This document shows positions 7,142 through 16,211 of a stretch of DNA of 49,729 nucleotides, in pieces. The DNA lies in contig UQWP01000018.1 in the NCBI GenBank assembly GCA_900544825.1, positions 1-49,729 on the forward strand, written 5' to 3'. This stretch comes from an uncultured Prevotella sp. (lineage in GTDB: Bacteria; Bacteroidota; Bacteroidia; Bacteroidales; Bacteroidaceae). How positions within the stretch are numbered: position 1 is the stretch's first letter; each line of letters opens with the position of its first letter. A program made the translations under genes and the position numbers. The notes under the pieces were generated by a model. It was not told the origin of the DNA and made no database searches. It was given only the letters and a program-made list of their open reading frames with translations.

Positions 7142-9481
7142 ATGAAAAGTTATGTGAAATTCTTATCACGCAACAAGCTTTATGCCACCATAGAGGCCTT
7201 GGGTCTCTCGGTGGCACTGGCTTTTGTGCTGATACTCGTTTCCTATGCTACTGCAGAGTATCGTGTGGGAACGAATCAGAAACTGGCGAAGGAACTCTAT
7301 GTTGCAGGTTCAGGCGATTATCTCGGAATGACCTGGGGCACAGCCAAGGAATTCTTTCCTTCCATCCCGGAAATCAAGGGATGGACAAGATTTGGTGAAT
7401 ATTATGCTCCGCAGGGAGCCATGATAGATGGACAGTATTATGAGGCAAAATATCTGGCTATCGACCCGAACTTCTCCCAGTTTATGGGTTACAAATGCCG
7501 TGGTTGTGCGCCTGATCATCTCCTTTCGGATGCTCATCAGGCAATGGTTTCGGAATCTTTTGCCAAGAAAGCCTTCGGCAACGCCAATCCTATCGGCCGT
7601 ACCATCCAATGCGGTAAGCTGCAACTCAAGGTGGTGGGAATCATGGAGGATTTCGACCGTGAGGACCTTCTTAACCCATACGATATTTTCGTGTCGATGA
7701 AACTGATAGAAGCTGAGGCTCAGGCGATGGATCAGTTTGGCTCCTGCACTACGGTGGCGCGACTGGCAAAGGATGCTGACCCGGAAAAAGTGAGACAGAC
7801 CTTGCTCGGCAAATACATGAACTACTGGAAGGGATGGAAGAAGGATTCGGATGGAGTCAGCTTTATGTGGGGTTGCCAGTTTGTAAGATGGGACCAGATT
7901 CATTTTACGGCTGATAGTGTCGATATTTTCAAGCATGGCAATCGTACTCTCGTGAATATCCTCCTGGTAGTGGCGCTGGTTCTGCTGCTTTCTGCCTTGT
8001 TCAACTACATCAATCTTACGGTGGCTCAGATTGGCAACCGTGCGAAGGAGATGGCTACCCGAAGACTGCTGGGTGAATCGGTAGGGGGCGTGATGCTTCG
8101 CTATCTCAAGGAGTCGGCGCTCTTCACGGCAGTCTGCTTCCTGCTGGGCTTGTTGATTTCCTGGGCATTCATTCCGTTGTTCAATTCTATGTTGGATACG
8201 AAAATCGACCTGTTCCATTCCTTCGACCTTCTGTGGTTCCTGCCGTTGGCTTATGTCATCATCTCCATCTTTGCGGGAATCCTTCCTGCCATCGTGGTTT
8301 CCCGTTTCAATCCGATAGATGTGGTGAAGGGAACCATCCGCATGCGCAGCAAGATGTGGTTCAGCAAGATATTTATCGTAGCCCAGAACGTCATCAGTAT
8401 CACGCTGGTAGTCATGGCGATAACGATGATGCTCCAGATGAAGCATCTTGCCGATTTGCCGTTGGGTTATCAGACGAAGGATATTGTTTCCATCATTTCT
8501 TCCTTGGATGGTTCGCCGGAGAAGATGTCTATTCTCAAAAACCGTCTGAAAGCGCTTCCAGAGGTGGAAGAGGCAACTTACGGCAACGCCAATCCTATCA
8601 GAAGCTGGGGAAATGGCGTGCATGATGACAATGAAAAACTGATAGGAATGCTCCGTATGTTCATGGTAGATTCCACGGCGATGAAGATGCTGGGAGTCAG
8701 GGTGATTGAGCAGTATTGCGAGCCAGCCTATGGAAAGATTTGGGTAACGGAAGATGCGAAGCGTGCCTATGGCGTTTCTGCCCACAAGCCTTGGTTCGGA
8801 ATGAGAATGAAGGATGGAAAGCATGAATACGAGGTGTGTGGCGTGATTGCCGATTACCATAGTGGAGATGCGCTGAGCGAGAATGAAAAAACGGAGCATA
8901 ATGCCATTGGAGTCATTACCCCGCAGCAGCGTGGATGGACAGTTCTGGTGAAAACCCGTAGCGATCATGCCCAGGCGCTGCAGGCTATCCGGAGTACCTG
9001 CAAGCAGGTGGCTAAGGAACTGATGGGCGTTCCTGCGGAAATGCAGGTGGAGTATATGGATGATACGCTGAAGAACAACCTCAAGGACAAGCATAATATG
9101 ATGGTGCTCATCATCACCTTCATGAGCATCTCTATCCTGATTTCTGCCCTGGGTCTCTTCGGAATGTCGGTTTATTACGGTAACCAGCAGAAGCGTCAGA
9201 TTGCCCTGCGCAAGGTGATGGGCGCTTCGATTGGGGATGCGGCTTGGCAACTGGCTAAGAGATTCCTCGTCAGTTCGCTGGTGGCTGTGGTCATCGCCAT
9301 CCCTATCTGCGTGAAGCTGATGCAGACTTATCTTATGGATTTCGTCCATCGCATCTCCTTCCCTTGGTGGGTGTTGCTGGCTGGTGCCGTCTTTACTTTA
9401 TTGATAGCCTTTGTTTCGGTTATCGGCTGCACCCTGCGTACGGCGATGTCGAATCCGATAGACAGCATCAAGGCTGAATAA
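7142..9481 (+). CDS. ABC transporter permease, MacB/FtsX type (permease 1)
   Basis: About 779 aa. The N-terminal membrane helix is followed by a long periplasmic MacB-like core (about 40-270), three membrane helices of a first FtsX domain (about 270-410), a second periplasmic core, and a second FtsX domain ending in SNPIDSIKAE. Such double-FtsX permeases work as mechanotransmitters with a separate ATPase, usually for export of peptides, lipids or drugs. The ATPase at 9533 follows 51 bp later. A GTG at 7115 and an ATG at 7139 are alternative starts; 7142 (MKSYVKFLSRNKLYATIE) best fits relatives. It is paralogous to permease 2 at 13068-15452. Confidence 0.9.
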   Translation: MKSYVKFLSRNKLYATIEALGLSVALAFVLILVSYATAEYRVGTNQKLAKELYVAGSGDYLGMTWGTAKEFFPSIPEIKGWTRFGEYYAPQGAMIDGQYYEAKYLAIDPNFSQFMGYKCRGCAPDHLLSDAHQAMVSESFAKKAFGNANPIGRTIQCGKLQLKVVGIMEDFDREDLLNPYDIFVSMKLIEAEAQAMDQFGSCTTVARLAKDADPEKVRQTLLGKYMNYWKGWKKDSDGVSFMWGCQFVRWDQIHFTADSVDIFKHGNRTLVNILLVVALVLLLSALFNYINLTVAQIGNRAKEMATRRLLGESVGGVMLRYLKESALFTAVCFLLGLLISWAFIPLFNSMLDTKIDLFHSFDLLWFLPLAYVIISIFAGILPAIVVSRFNPIDVVKGTIRMRSKMWFSKIFIVAQNVISITLVVMAITMMLQMKHLADLPLGYQTKDIVSIISSLDGSPEKMSILKNRLKALPEVEEATYGNANPIRSWGNGVHDDNEKLIGMLRMFMVDSTAMKMLGVRVIEQYCEPAYGKIWVTEDAKRAYGVSAHKPWFGMRMKDGKHEYEVCGVIADYHSGDALSENEKTEHNAIGVITPQQRGWTVLVKTRSDHAQALQAIRSTCKQVAKELMGVPAEMQVEYMDDTLKNNLKDKHNMMVLIITFMSISILISALGLFGMSVYYGNQQKRQIALRKVMGASIGDAAWQLAKRFLVSSLVAVVIAIPICVKLMQTYLMDFVHRISFPWWVLLAGAVFTLLIAFVSVIGCTLRTAMSNPIDSIKAE

Positions 9482-9495
9482 TGAGTCATAAACTT

Positions 9496-9533
9496 TAAAA
9501 AAGATTTCTAACGATAAAAAAGATTTCTAACGA
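9496..9533 (+). repeat. Tandem 19-bp duplication ending at the ATPase start codon
   Basis: Two exact copies of TAAAAAAGATTTCTAACGA (9496-9514 and 9515-9533). The second copy ends on the A of the ATPase ATG, so the A-rich translation-initiation region is doubled. Confidence 0.8.
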
Positions 9534-10213
9534 TGATACGAACAGAGAATTTAACTAGAATATTCCGCACGGAAGAGGTGGAAACCATCGCCCTGAACGG
9601 CGTAAACATAGAGGTAGAAGATGGCGAGTTTATCGCCATCATGGGTCCTTCGGGATGCGGTAAGTCAACCTTGCTGAACATCCTGGGCTTGCTGGATAGT
9701 CCTACGGAGGGCAAGTATTGGTTGAATAACGAGGAAGTGGGCCATCTGAAGGAGCGTGAGCGTACCGCCTATCGCAAGGGTCGCATCGGCTTCGTGTTCC
9801 AGAACTTCAATCTTATCGACGAACTTACCGTTGAGGAGAATGTGGATTTACAGCTGAAATACCTCGGAGTGGGAAAGGCGGAGCGCAAGGAGCGCGTGCT
9901 CGAGATATTGAGAAAGGTGAAGCTGAGCCATCGTGCCAAGCATTATCCTCATCAGCTTTCGGGCGGTCAACAGCAGAGAGTTGCCATCGCCCGTGCCGTG
10001 GTGGGCAAGCCTAGCATCATCCTTGCCGATGAGCCTACGGGTAACCTCGATTCCAAGAATGGTATGGAGGTGATGCAGTTGCTCAGCGAACTGAACGAAG
10101 AGGGAACCACCATCGTGATGGTGACGCACTCCAAGCACGATGCTACCTACGCCAGTCGCATCATCAATCTGTTTGATGGACAAGTGGTGGATGCGGTAAA
10201 TGATCAGCTTTGA
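9533..10213 (+). CDS. ABC transporter ATPase, LolD/MacB type (ATPase 1)
   Basis: 226 aa. All ABC motifs are present: Walker A GPSGCGKST, Q loop VFQNFNL, signature LSGGQQQR, Walker B IILADEPTGNLD and the switch histidine in VTHSKHD. It powers FtsX-type permeases from the cytosolic face. The gene follows permease 1, is preceded by a doubled initiation region, and is a close paralogue of ATPase 2 (15493-16173), with which it shares the EERTxxRKG-type and LIDEL-VEEN stretches. A palindromic hairpin (10251-10292) follows 37 bp after the stop. Confidence 0.95.
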   Translation: MIRTENLTRIFRTEEVETIALNGVNIEVEDGEFIAIMGPSGCGKSTLLNILGLLDSPTEGKYWLNNEEVGHLKERERTAYRKGRIGFVFQNFNLIDELTVEENVDLQLKYLGVGKAERKERVLEILRKVKLSHRAKHYPHQLSGGQQQRVAIARAVVGKPSIILADEPTGNLDSKNGMEVMQLLSELNEEGTTIVMVTHSKHDATYASRIINLFDGQVVDAVNDQL

Positions 10214-10250
10214 TTTTTGGTTTCGAATGATTAGCTTTGAGCTGCGGTTT

Positions 10251-10292
10251 ACTGTCCAACAATTAGACGGTGGTGTCTAATTGTTGGACAGT
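10251..10292. promoter_or_regulatory. Double palindrome: likely enhancer site of the NtrC-type regulator, possibly also a terminator
   Basis: A perfect 18-bp inverted repeat (10251-10268 with 10275-10292, 6-nt loop) contains GTCCAACAATTAGAC (10254-10268) and its reverse GTCTAATTGTTGGAC (10275-10289), centres 21 bp apart. Each is itself near-palindromic and matches 13 of 15 bases of GTCTAATTATTAGAC at 19801-19815, upstream of the NtrC-type gene. It is centred about 100 bp above the expected sigma-54 transcription start, the usual enhancer distance. The hairpin plus TTTGTTTTA could also end ATPase 1 transcripts. Confidence 0.65.
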
Positions 10293-10346
10293 TTGTTTTA
10301 TGAGAGTTTTTATTTAATGGTTTGATTATCAGGAGAAATGCTGTTT

Positions 10347-10361
10347 TGGCACGGCTCTTGT
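10347..10361 (+). promoter_or_regulatory. Sigma-54 (RpoN) promoter of the TolC-adaptor-permease-ATPase operon
   Basis: TGGCACG-GCTC-TTGT matches the sigma-54 consensus TGGCACG-N4-TTGC at all but the last base. The -24 GG is 10348-10349 and the -12 G is 10360. Transcription should start near 10372, which rules out the start codon at 10338 and favours 10389 for the TolC-like gene. Confidence 0.7.
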
Positions 10362-10388
10362 CTTTATCATGCCAAAATGAAGAAGATT

Positions 10389-11732
10389 ATGAAAAGAATA
10401 GGAATATTGATAGGATGGTTGGTCTGGGCGGCTGGCGCTTCGGCACAGAGCTGGAGCCTTGACGACTGCATGAAATACGCCGTGGAGCACGCCACGGAAG
10501 TGAAGCGGGAGGTGGTAAACGCCCGCCAGCGCAAGCAGGATTACCAGCATGCTGTGGCAGGATTCCTGCCTACCGTTACGGGCGGCGTGCAGGGACAGTA
10601 TGCCTGGGGACGAAACATCGACCCGGAAACCAATACTTATAATAATGTAACGACATTCAACAACTATTATCAGCTTTATGCCGAACTGAATGTCTTCGAT
10701 GGTTTCGCCACCATCAACGCCTTGAAGCAGGCTAAGCTGAGCCGGGATTATTCAGCCACGGCGATGCAGAAGATTCAGGACGACCGTGCCATCGACGTGA
10801 TGCAGAAATATGTGGATGCTGCCTATGCTGAGGCAAGCATTCGGATAGCAAGCGAGAAACTGAACGAAAGCAAGCGGATGCTGGCTAAGATGAAGCGACT
10901 GTATGAACTGGGCGAGAAAGGCCGACCGGATGTGGTGCAGATGGAATCGCAGGTGGCAGAAGATGAATACAATCTTACGCATCAGGAGAATGTGGCAAAA
11001 CAGAGTCTGCTCGCCTTGAAATCGGCGATGAATTTTCCGGTGGATGAAGAACTGAAAATCCAGATTAATGAGGAGCAGAATTTGAAGTTAACGTCTGATA
11101 ATAAAGAGGTTTTTGAATCTGGAGTAAACTACGAAACCGTTTACCAGGGCTTCCAGCATATTTCTCCCGATTTGAAGTCGGCAGAATACGAAGTGGAGCG
11201 GGCACGGTATGATTATAAGATAGCAAAAGGCAGATTGCTGCCATCACTCTCTCTCGGTGGCGGCATTTCTACCAACTATTATAAGAATCTCTCTCAGAAA
11301 GGGCAATACGATGGGTTTGCCTCGCAGTTTCGCAACAACCAGGGCGAATACCTCGCGTTGACCCTTTCCATACCTATTTATAATAGCGACCGCTGGCACA
11401 GCGTGAAGAAAGCACGCAACGACTGGCAACTGGCACAGGTGAACCTGGAGGAAACCAGGCGCAAGCTTCACGACCAAATAGCCCAGGCGATGATGGATGC
11501 AGAGGGTTACGCCAAGGAGTTGCATCAGATGCAGAAGAAGGTGGCCTCCGATTCGCTCGCCTATCACATGTCGAGCCGGAAGTTTGAGGAAGGAATGCTT
11601 TCCACCTTCGATCTTCATACCGCAGCCCAGACGCTTCTGGAAAGCAGAATCAAGGAACTCCAGATGCAGATGCTGCTCATCATCAAACAGAGATTGGTTG
11701 CTTATTATCAGGGAGAAAATTTAATAAGATAA
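10389..11732 (+). CDS. TolC-family outer-membrane efflux protein
   Basis: 447 aa from the chosen start. A signal peptide (MKRIGILIGWLVWAAGASAQS) is followed by WSLDDCMKYAVEHATEVK, the classic opening of an OEP domain, and two repeats of long alpha-helical hairpins with beta-barrel strands. These proteins form a trimeric outer-membrane exit duct that docks with an adaptor and an inner-membrane pump. The adaptor gene starts 3 bp after its stop. An ATG at 10338 gives a longer product but lies upstream of the sigma-54 promoter, and 10377 would leave almost no leader, so 10389 is preferred. Confidence 0.92.
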   Translation: MKRIGILIGWLVWAAGASAQSWSLDDCMKYAVEHATEVKREVVNARQRKQDYQHAVAGFLPTVTGGVQGQYAWGRNIDPETNTYNNVTTFNNYYQLYAELNVFDGFATINALKQAKLSRDYSATAMQKIQDDRAIDVMQKYVDAAYAEASIRIASEKLNESKRMLAKMKRLYELGEKGRPDVVQMESQVAEDEYNLTHQENVAKQSLLALKSAMNFPVDEELKIQINEEQNLKLTSDNKEVFESGVNYETVYQGFQHISPDLKSAEYEVERARYDYKIAKGRLLPSLSLGGGISTNYYKNLSQKGQYDGFASQFRNNQGEYLALTLSIPIYNSDRWHSVKKARNDWQLAQVNLEETRRKLHDQIAQAMMDAEGYAKELHQMQKKVASDSLAYHMSSRKFEEGMLSTFDLHTAAQTLLESRIKELQMQMLLIIKQRLVAYYQGENLIR

Positions 11733-11735
11733 ATT

Positions 11736-12989
11736 ATGGATATAAAGATAGAAAAGAAAAAATATCTCGTGCCTCGCAAGTACTGGGCGTGGATTGGCGG
11801 AGGAGCGGTTTTGATCGCAGTCCTCATTTGGTTGGGATTGAGCAATTTCTCTTCCACTCTGAAGGTGGACAGGAAGGGATTGAGCATCGGAACCGTGGAG
11901 AAGGCGCAGTTCAACGATTATGTTTCTGTGGATGGACAGGTGGTTCCTATCTCCGTGGTACAGATCAGTTCCGAGGAAGGCGGTATTGTTCTAGAGAAAG
12001 TGGTGGATGAAGGTGCCCACGTGAACAAGGGCGATGTAATCGTGAAACTGAGCAATTCGAATCTCGACCTGGAGATTCTGAATGCCGAAAGCGAACTTGC
12101 CGAAAAGCAGGACATGCTTCGCAACACCCAGATTTCGATGGAGCAGGACCGTCTGAACAATAGCAACGAGGAACTGTCGCTTTCGCAGGATGTCATTACC
12201 AAGCGCCGTTCCTATCAGCATCAGGAGGCGTTGCACAAGGAAGAACTCAATTCGCGCGAGGAGTATCTGAAGGCTAAGGAAGATTATGACCTTGCCGTCA
12301 AGAAGCATGCGCTCATCAGCAAGCGATTGAAGAAGGATGCACAGCTCCGCCGTTCGCAGATGGATCAGATGGGTGATAATCTGGAAGCCATGCAGAAGAA
12401 TGTGCAGCTGGTTCGCCAGCGCAAGGAGAAGCTGAACATCCGCAGCACCATTTCGGGCGAAATCGGTTTGCTCGATGTGGAGTTGGGACAGAGCATCCAG
12501 GCTGGACAGAAGATAGGAGTCATCAACGACCTCAGCGATTTCAAGGTGCAGGCGCAAGTGGATGAGCATTATATCGATCGGGTAAAACCGGGGCTTACTG
12601 CCACTTTCGACCAGAACGGCAAGCATTATCTCCTGCAGGTTCGCAAGGTTTATCCCGAGGTAAGAGACGGCAGGTTCCGTATCGACTTCGTCTTCAAGGG
12701 CGTTCGTCCTGTCAACATCCGAACCGGTCAGACCTATTATGTAGATTTGCAACTCGGTCAGTCGAAGCAGGCAATAATTATCCCTAAAGGCACGTTTTAT
12801 AGTGTAACGGGCGGTCAATGGATCTTTGTATTAGACAAGAGTGGCAAGAAGGCTTATCGCCGCAAGATAACCATCGGTCGCCAGAATCCTCAATATTATG
12901 AGGTAATTGAGGGCTTGGAGCCGGGTGAACAAGTCATCGTTAGCGGCTATGAAGCATATAAGGATAATGATGTATTGGTTTTTAATTAG
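11736..12989 (+). CDS. Periplasmic adaptor (HlyD/MacA-type membrane fusion protein)
   Basis: 417 aa. One N-terminal membrane anchor (about 17-36, WAWIGGGAVLIAVLIWLGL), a split biotinyl/lipoyl barrel (QISSEEGGIVLEKVVDEGAHVNKGD ... TISGEIGLLDVELGQSIQAG), a long coiled coil between the halves (about 105-230, rich in E, K and Q), then beta-barrel and membrane-proximal domains. It bridges the inner-membrane permease and the TolC-like duct. It is packed against the TolC gene (3-bp gap) and 78 bp before permease 2, so all are probably co-transcribed from the sigma-54 promoter. Confidence 0.93.
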   Translation: MDIKIEKKKYLVPRKYWAWIGGGAVLIAVLIWLGLSNFSSTLKVDRKGLSIGTVEKAQFNDYVSVDGQVVPISVVQISSEEGGIVLEKVVDEGAHVNKGDVIVKLSNSNLDLEILNAESELAEKQDMLRNTQISMEQDRLNNSNEELSLSQDVITKRRSYQHQEALHKEELNSREEYLKAKEDYDLAVKKHALISKRLKKDAQLRRSQMDQMGDNLEAMQKNVQLVRQRKEKLNIRSTISGEIGLLDVELGQSIQAGQKIGVINDLSDFKVQAQVDEHYIDRVKPGLTATFDQNGKHYLLQVRKVYPEVRDGRFRIDFVFKGVRPVNIRTGQTYYVDLQLGQSKQAIIIPKGTFYSVTGGQWIFVLDKSGKKAYRRKITIGRQNPQYYEVIEGLEPGEQVIVSGYEAYKDNDVLVFN

Positions 12990-13067
12990 TAGTGATTAGT
13001 TAGTAATGATTAACTAGTAGTGATTAGTGATAAATTGGGCTAACGCCCTTGAAACAGGATATTTGAT
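12990..13067 (+). other. Spacer with short TTAGTGATTAGT-type repeats and a small hairpin
   Basis: The gap before permease 2 is made of variants of the words TAGTGATTAGT and TAGTAATGATT, then a GGGC-TAAC-GCCC mini-hairpin (13038-13049). A similar repeat-plus-hairpin string precedes the smalltalk gene at 46357-46399. There is no promoter match. Confidence 0.5.
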
Positions 13068-15452
13068 ATGAATCATATTATTAACGCATTCAAGAATCTG
13101 CCTCGAAGGGGCCAGCACAATTTCGTGAAGATCTTGTGTCTGGCGCTCGGATTGGCAATCAGTTCGGTAATTATTGCCGAGATTTATTTCGAGCAGACTT
13201 ACGATACGTACTTTCCAGGATGGGAAAGGACGTATCTGATTTCGGAAGTGGGTACTAACCATGGCGAAACCATGGAGTTTACCAATACTTCAGGAGCCAC
13301 CGCCCAAGGTGTAAAGCAATATGCGCCTATGGTGGAAGCTGCAACAAGTACTTGCTATTTTTATGATGATGCCCAATGCAAGATGGAAGACCAGAACATC
13401 GTTTCTGCCAATATCAGGATGGCAGACAGTTGTTTCTTCGATGTCTTTCCACAGAAGATATTGATAGGCAAGGCTAAACAGATTTTATCCCAACCCTTAT
13501 CCTGTCTCATCGATTCAGAAACGGCAGCAAAGATAGGTGGTAATGTTGTTGGTAAGCATTTCACGCTTTCTAAATATCCGGGAACCACTTTTACCATCTA
13601 TGGTGTTTTCGAAGCGTTTCCTTGGGGTTCATCCTTTCATGGTACGCAGATGATTCTGTCGAGGTGTAGTGTGCCATACGTATATTCCTATGATGGCAGA
13701 GGTCAATGGGTGGGAAATGATAGCTATAGATCCTACATCCGGTTGGCAAAGGGGTATGAGGCAAAAGAACTCAAGCCTTACGTGAATAAGATGCGAGAGG
13801 ATCATTTTCCTTTGAAGGAGATGAAGAATATGGGAATAGAACTGAACTATGATTTCACGGTATTGAGCGATGTTTACACCCAAGACCCTTATGTCAAGAA
13901 GATGGGATGGATTATGGGAATTATCGCTTTTGTCCTCCTCTTTACTTCTGTGATGAACTATCTGCTTATCATCGTGGGAAATCTTGTGGGTCGTTCTCGC
14001 GAAATGGCTGTCCGTAAGTGTTATGGTGCCGAATCGAAGAACATTCATGCCATCATTTTCTCTGAGGCTTTGGTGCATGTGGGGTTGGCGGTTGTTCTTG
14101 CGGCTGTTCTTGTGTTTCTTTGCAAGGGAACCATCGAAAACTTCCTCTCTGCTCCGGTAAGCACGTTGGTGCTTAATCGTGGCAGTTGGATATTGGTGGC
14201 TATCTGTATTCTGGTACTGCTGGTTGGCGGCTTGCTGCCAGGTTGGCTTTACAACAGGATTCCTGTAGCCATCGCTTTCCGTGGTTATAATGAGAATCGC
14301 AACCGATGGAAACTTGGTTTGCTGGGCATCCAGTTCGTTATCTCTGGTTTGCTGTTCAGTTTGCTTTACATCGTGAATGGTCAATACCAGCTGATGTTGG
14401 GGCTCAATCCTGGGTATGATTACGATCATGTGGCTATTGTTTCGGTAGATGCCAGCAATAGAGACCAGCGCAACCAATGTCTGGCAGAAATCAGGCGAAT
14501 GCCGAATGTCAAGGATTGCAGTTCTACTTACAATGTTCCGCTCGATGGGTATGATCGTAGTGGAAATATGATTGGAGTACCTGGTGATGATAAGAAAACC
14601 TTTAATATCATGGAGATGTCGGGAGTGGACGATAATTTCTTCAAGATGATGAATATTCCTATCGTTCAGGGCTCTTTCTTTACGGAAAGAAATGACAGTT
14701 GCCGCCAGGTTATTATTGATGAACGAGGTGCAGAGAAACTCATCAAGACGTGGCATTGGAAGGATGGCGTAGTTGGCAAGCAAATTACCTGTACGGGACA
14801 TGATGATAATATCTTTACCATTTGTGGCGTGAGCAAGAATATTCGCTGGGGGGCTGCGGAAACTGGTGGTGATGGAATGAATGGATTTCCTGACTTGTAT
14901 TTCTATTCTGCCAAGACAGCTTATTATATGTTGGTTAAGTTTAAAGAACTAAGGGAAGAATCGTTGTCGGAGTTGCAATCGAAGGTACAGGCGATGTATC
15001 CGAACAATAAGGTCATCGTGAAGAGTTATGCTTCTGAATTGGCTAACCAGTATGCTTCCCAGCTTAATTTCCGCAACGGAATCCTGGTAGCCGGCATCGT
15101 AACGATGATTATCGCCCTCTTCGGATTGGTGGGCTATACGAGTGATGAGGTGAACCGCCGCCGCAAGGAGATTGCGATAAGAAAGGTGAACGGAGCGAAG
15201 GTGCAGGATATTCTTCGCATTTTCCTGAAGGACATTATGAAGATTGCCTTGCCTTGCATCATCGTGGGAGATTTGGGGGCTTGGCTGATAGCCAGACAAT
15301 GGCTCATGTCGTTCAGCGAGAAGATTACGATGACGCCTTTGTTGTTTGTCGGCGTTACCATCATCTTGCTCGTCATCATCGGGCTTTCCGTCATCATCAA
15401 CTGCTACAAGGTGGCTAACAGTAATCCGGTGAAATATCTCAAGGATGAATAA
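13068..15452 (+). CDS. ABC transporter permease, MacB/FtsX type (permease 2)
   Basis: 794 aa, same architecture as permease 1: first helix, periplasmic core, FtsX helices (about 280-410), a second core and a final FtsX domain ending SNPVKYLKDE. The conserved cytosolic coupling segments RSREMAVRKCYGAE and RRRKEIAIRKVNGAK are clear. It lies between the adaptor and ATPase 2 and is probably the pump core of a MacAB-TolC-like exporter. The substrate is unknown. It is divergent in sequence from permease 1, so the two halves of the island are old paralogues and not a recent duplication. Confidence 0.92.
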   Translation: MNHIINAFKNLPRRGQHNFVKILCLALGLAISSVIIAEIYFEQTYDTYFPGWERTYLISEVGTNHGETMEFTNTSGATAQGVKQYAPMVEAATSTCYFYDDAQCKMEDQNIVSANIRMADSCFFDVFPQKILIGKAKQILSQPLSCLIDSETAAKIGGNVVGKHFTLSKYPGTTFTIYGVFEAFPWGSSFHGTQMILSRCSVPYVYSYDGRGQWVGNDSYRSYIRLAKGYEAKELKPYVNKMREDHFPLKEMKNMGIELNYDFTVLSDVYTQDPYVKKMGWIMGIIAFVLLFTSVMNYLLIIVGNLVGRSREMAVRKCYGAESKNIHAIIFSEALVHVGLAVVLAAVLVFLCKGTIENFLSAPVSTLVLNRGSWILVAICILVLLVGGLLPGWLYNRIPVAIAFRGYNENRNRWKLGLLGIQFVISGLLFSLLYIVNGQYQLMLGLNPGYDYDHVAIVSVDASNRDQRNQCLAEIRRMPNVKDCSSTYNVPLDGYDRSGNMIGVPGDDKKTFNIMEMSGVDDNFFKMMNIPIVQGSFFTERNDSCRQVIIDERGAEKLIKTWHWKDGVVGKQITCTGHDDNIFTICGVSKNIRWGAAETGGDGMNGFPDLYFYSAKTAYYMLVKFKELREESLSELQSKVQAMYPNNKVIVKSYASELANQYASQLNFRNGILVAGIVTMIIALFGLVGYTSDEVNRRRKEIAIRKVNGAKVQDILRIFLKDIMKIALPCIIVGDLGAWLIARQWLMSFSEKITMTPLLFVGVTIILLVIIGLSVIINCYKVANSNPVKYLKDE

Positions 15453-15492
15453 AATTAAAAGTAAAAAGGTAAAAAAGTAAAAAGATAAGAAA

Positions 15493-16173
15493 ATGCTTAA
15501 AATAGAGAATCTTTGCAAGTCATTCCGCACAGAAGATGTGGAGACGATTGCTTTAAATAACGTATCTTTCACAGTAGAAGACGGCGAGTTTGTCGCCATT
15601 ATGGGACCATCAGGTTGTGGCAAATCCACTTTACTCAATATCCTTGGATTATTGGATAACCCAACTTCAGGAAAATATTCCCTGGGTAATTACGAGGTGG
15701 CAAATCTGAAGGAAAAGGAGCGTACGGATGTGAGAAAGGGAGAAATCGGATTTGTGTTCCAGAGCTTCAACCTGATAGATGAATTGAATGTAGAGGAGAA
15801 CATCGAGCTTCCTCTTACCTACCTCAACATTCCGAAGGCGGAGCGCAAGGCAAAGGTGCAGGCGATTATGAAGCGAATGGCCATCAGCCATCGTGCCAAG
15901 CACTTCCCTCACCAGCTATCAGGTGGTCAGCAGCAGCGAGTAGCCATCGCCCGTGCCGTGGTCTTTGGTCCGAAGCTCATCCTAGCCGATGAGCCTACGG
16001 GTAACCTCGATTCCAAGAATGGTGCCGAGGTGATGCATCTGCTTACTGAGCTGAACCACGAGGGCACCACCATCGTCATGGTAACGCATAATGAGCATGA
16101 TGCCAAGATAGCCCATCGCACCATCCGCCTGTTTGATGGACAAATTGTGGAGGCGGAGGGCAATCAGCTTTAG
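15493..16173 (+). CDS. ABC transporter ATPase, LolD/MacB type (ATPase 2)
   Basis: 226 aa with Walker A GPSGCGKST, Q loop VFQSFNL, signature LSGGQQQR, Walker B LILADEPTGNLD and switch H in VTHNEHD. It pairs with permease 2, 40 bp upstream across an A-rich spacer of AAAAGTAAAA-type repeats. It ends the plus-strand export island and converges with the Fic gene 38 bp away. There is only a weak 5-bp hairpin between them (16191-16203), so read-through into antisense of fic is possible. Confidence 0.95.
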   Translation: MLKIENLCKSFRTEDVETIALNNVSFTVEDGEFVAIMGPSGCGKSTLLNILGLLDNPTSGKYSLGNYEVANLKEKERTDVRKGEIGFVFQSFNLIDELNVEENIELPLTYLNIPKAERKAKVQAIMKRMAISHRAKHFPHQLSGGQQQRVAIARAVVFGPKLILADEPTGNLDSKNGAEVMHLLTELNHEGTTIVMVTHNEHDAKIAHRTIRLFDGQIVEAEGNQL

Positions 16174-16211
16174 TGCTTCTGTCACTTCTGAGCGTATGAC
16201 GCTATGCTTCA

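Noticed and set aside
7310..9349. A 679-codon open frame antisense to permease 1
   Set aside because: It is a phase shadow of a well-supported gene: its translation is His/Arg/Gln-rich without any domain, and it covers the sense gene almost exactly.
13629..14801. A 390-codon antisense frame across permease 2
   Set aside because: Same reason; composition is atypical and it has no promoter or start context.
16191..16203. Hairpin AGCGT-ATG-ACGCT as terminator of the export operon
   Set aside because: Only a 5-bp stem with no T tail.
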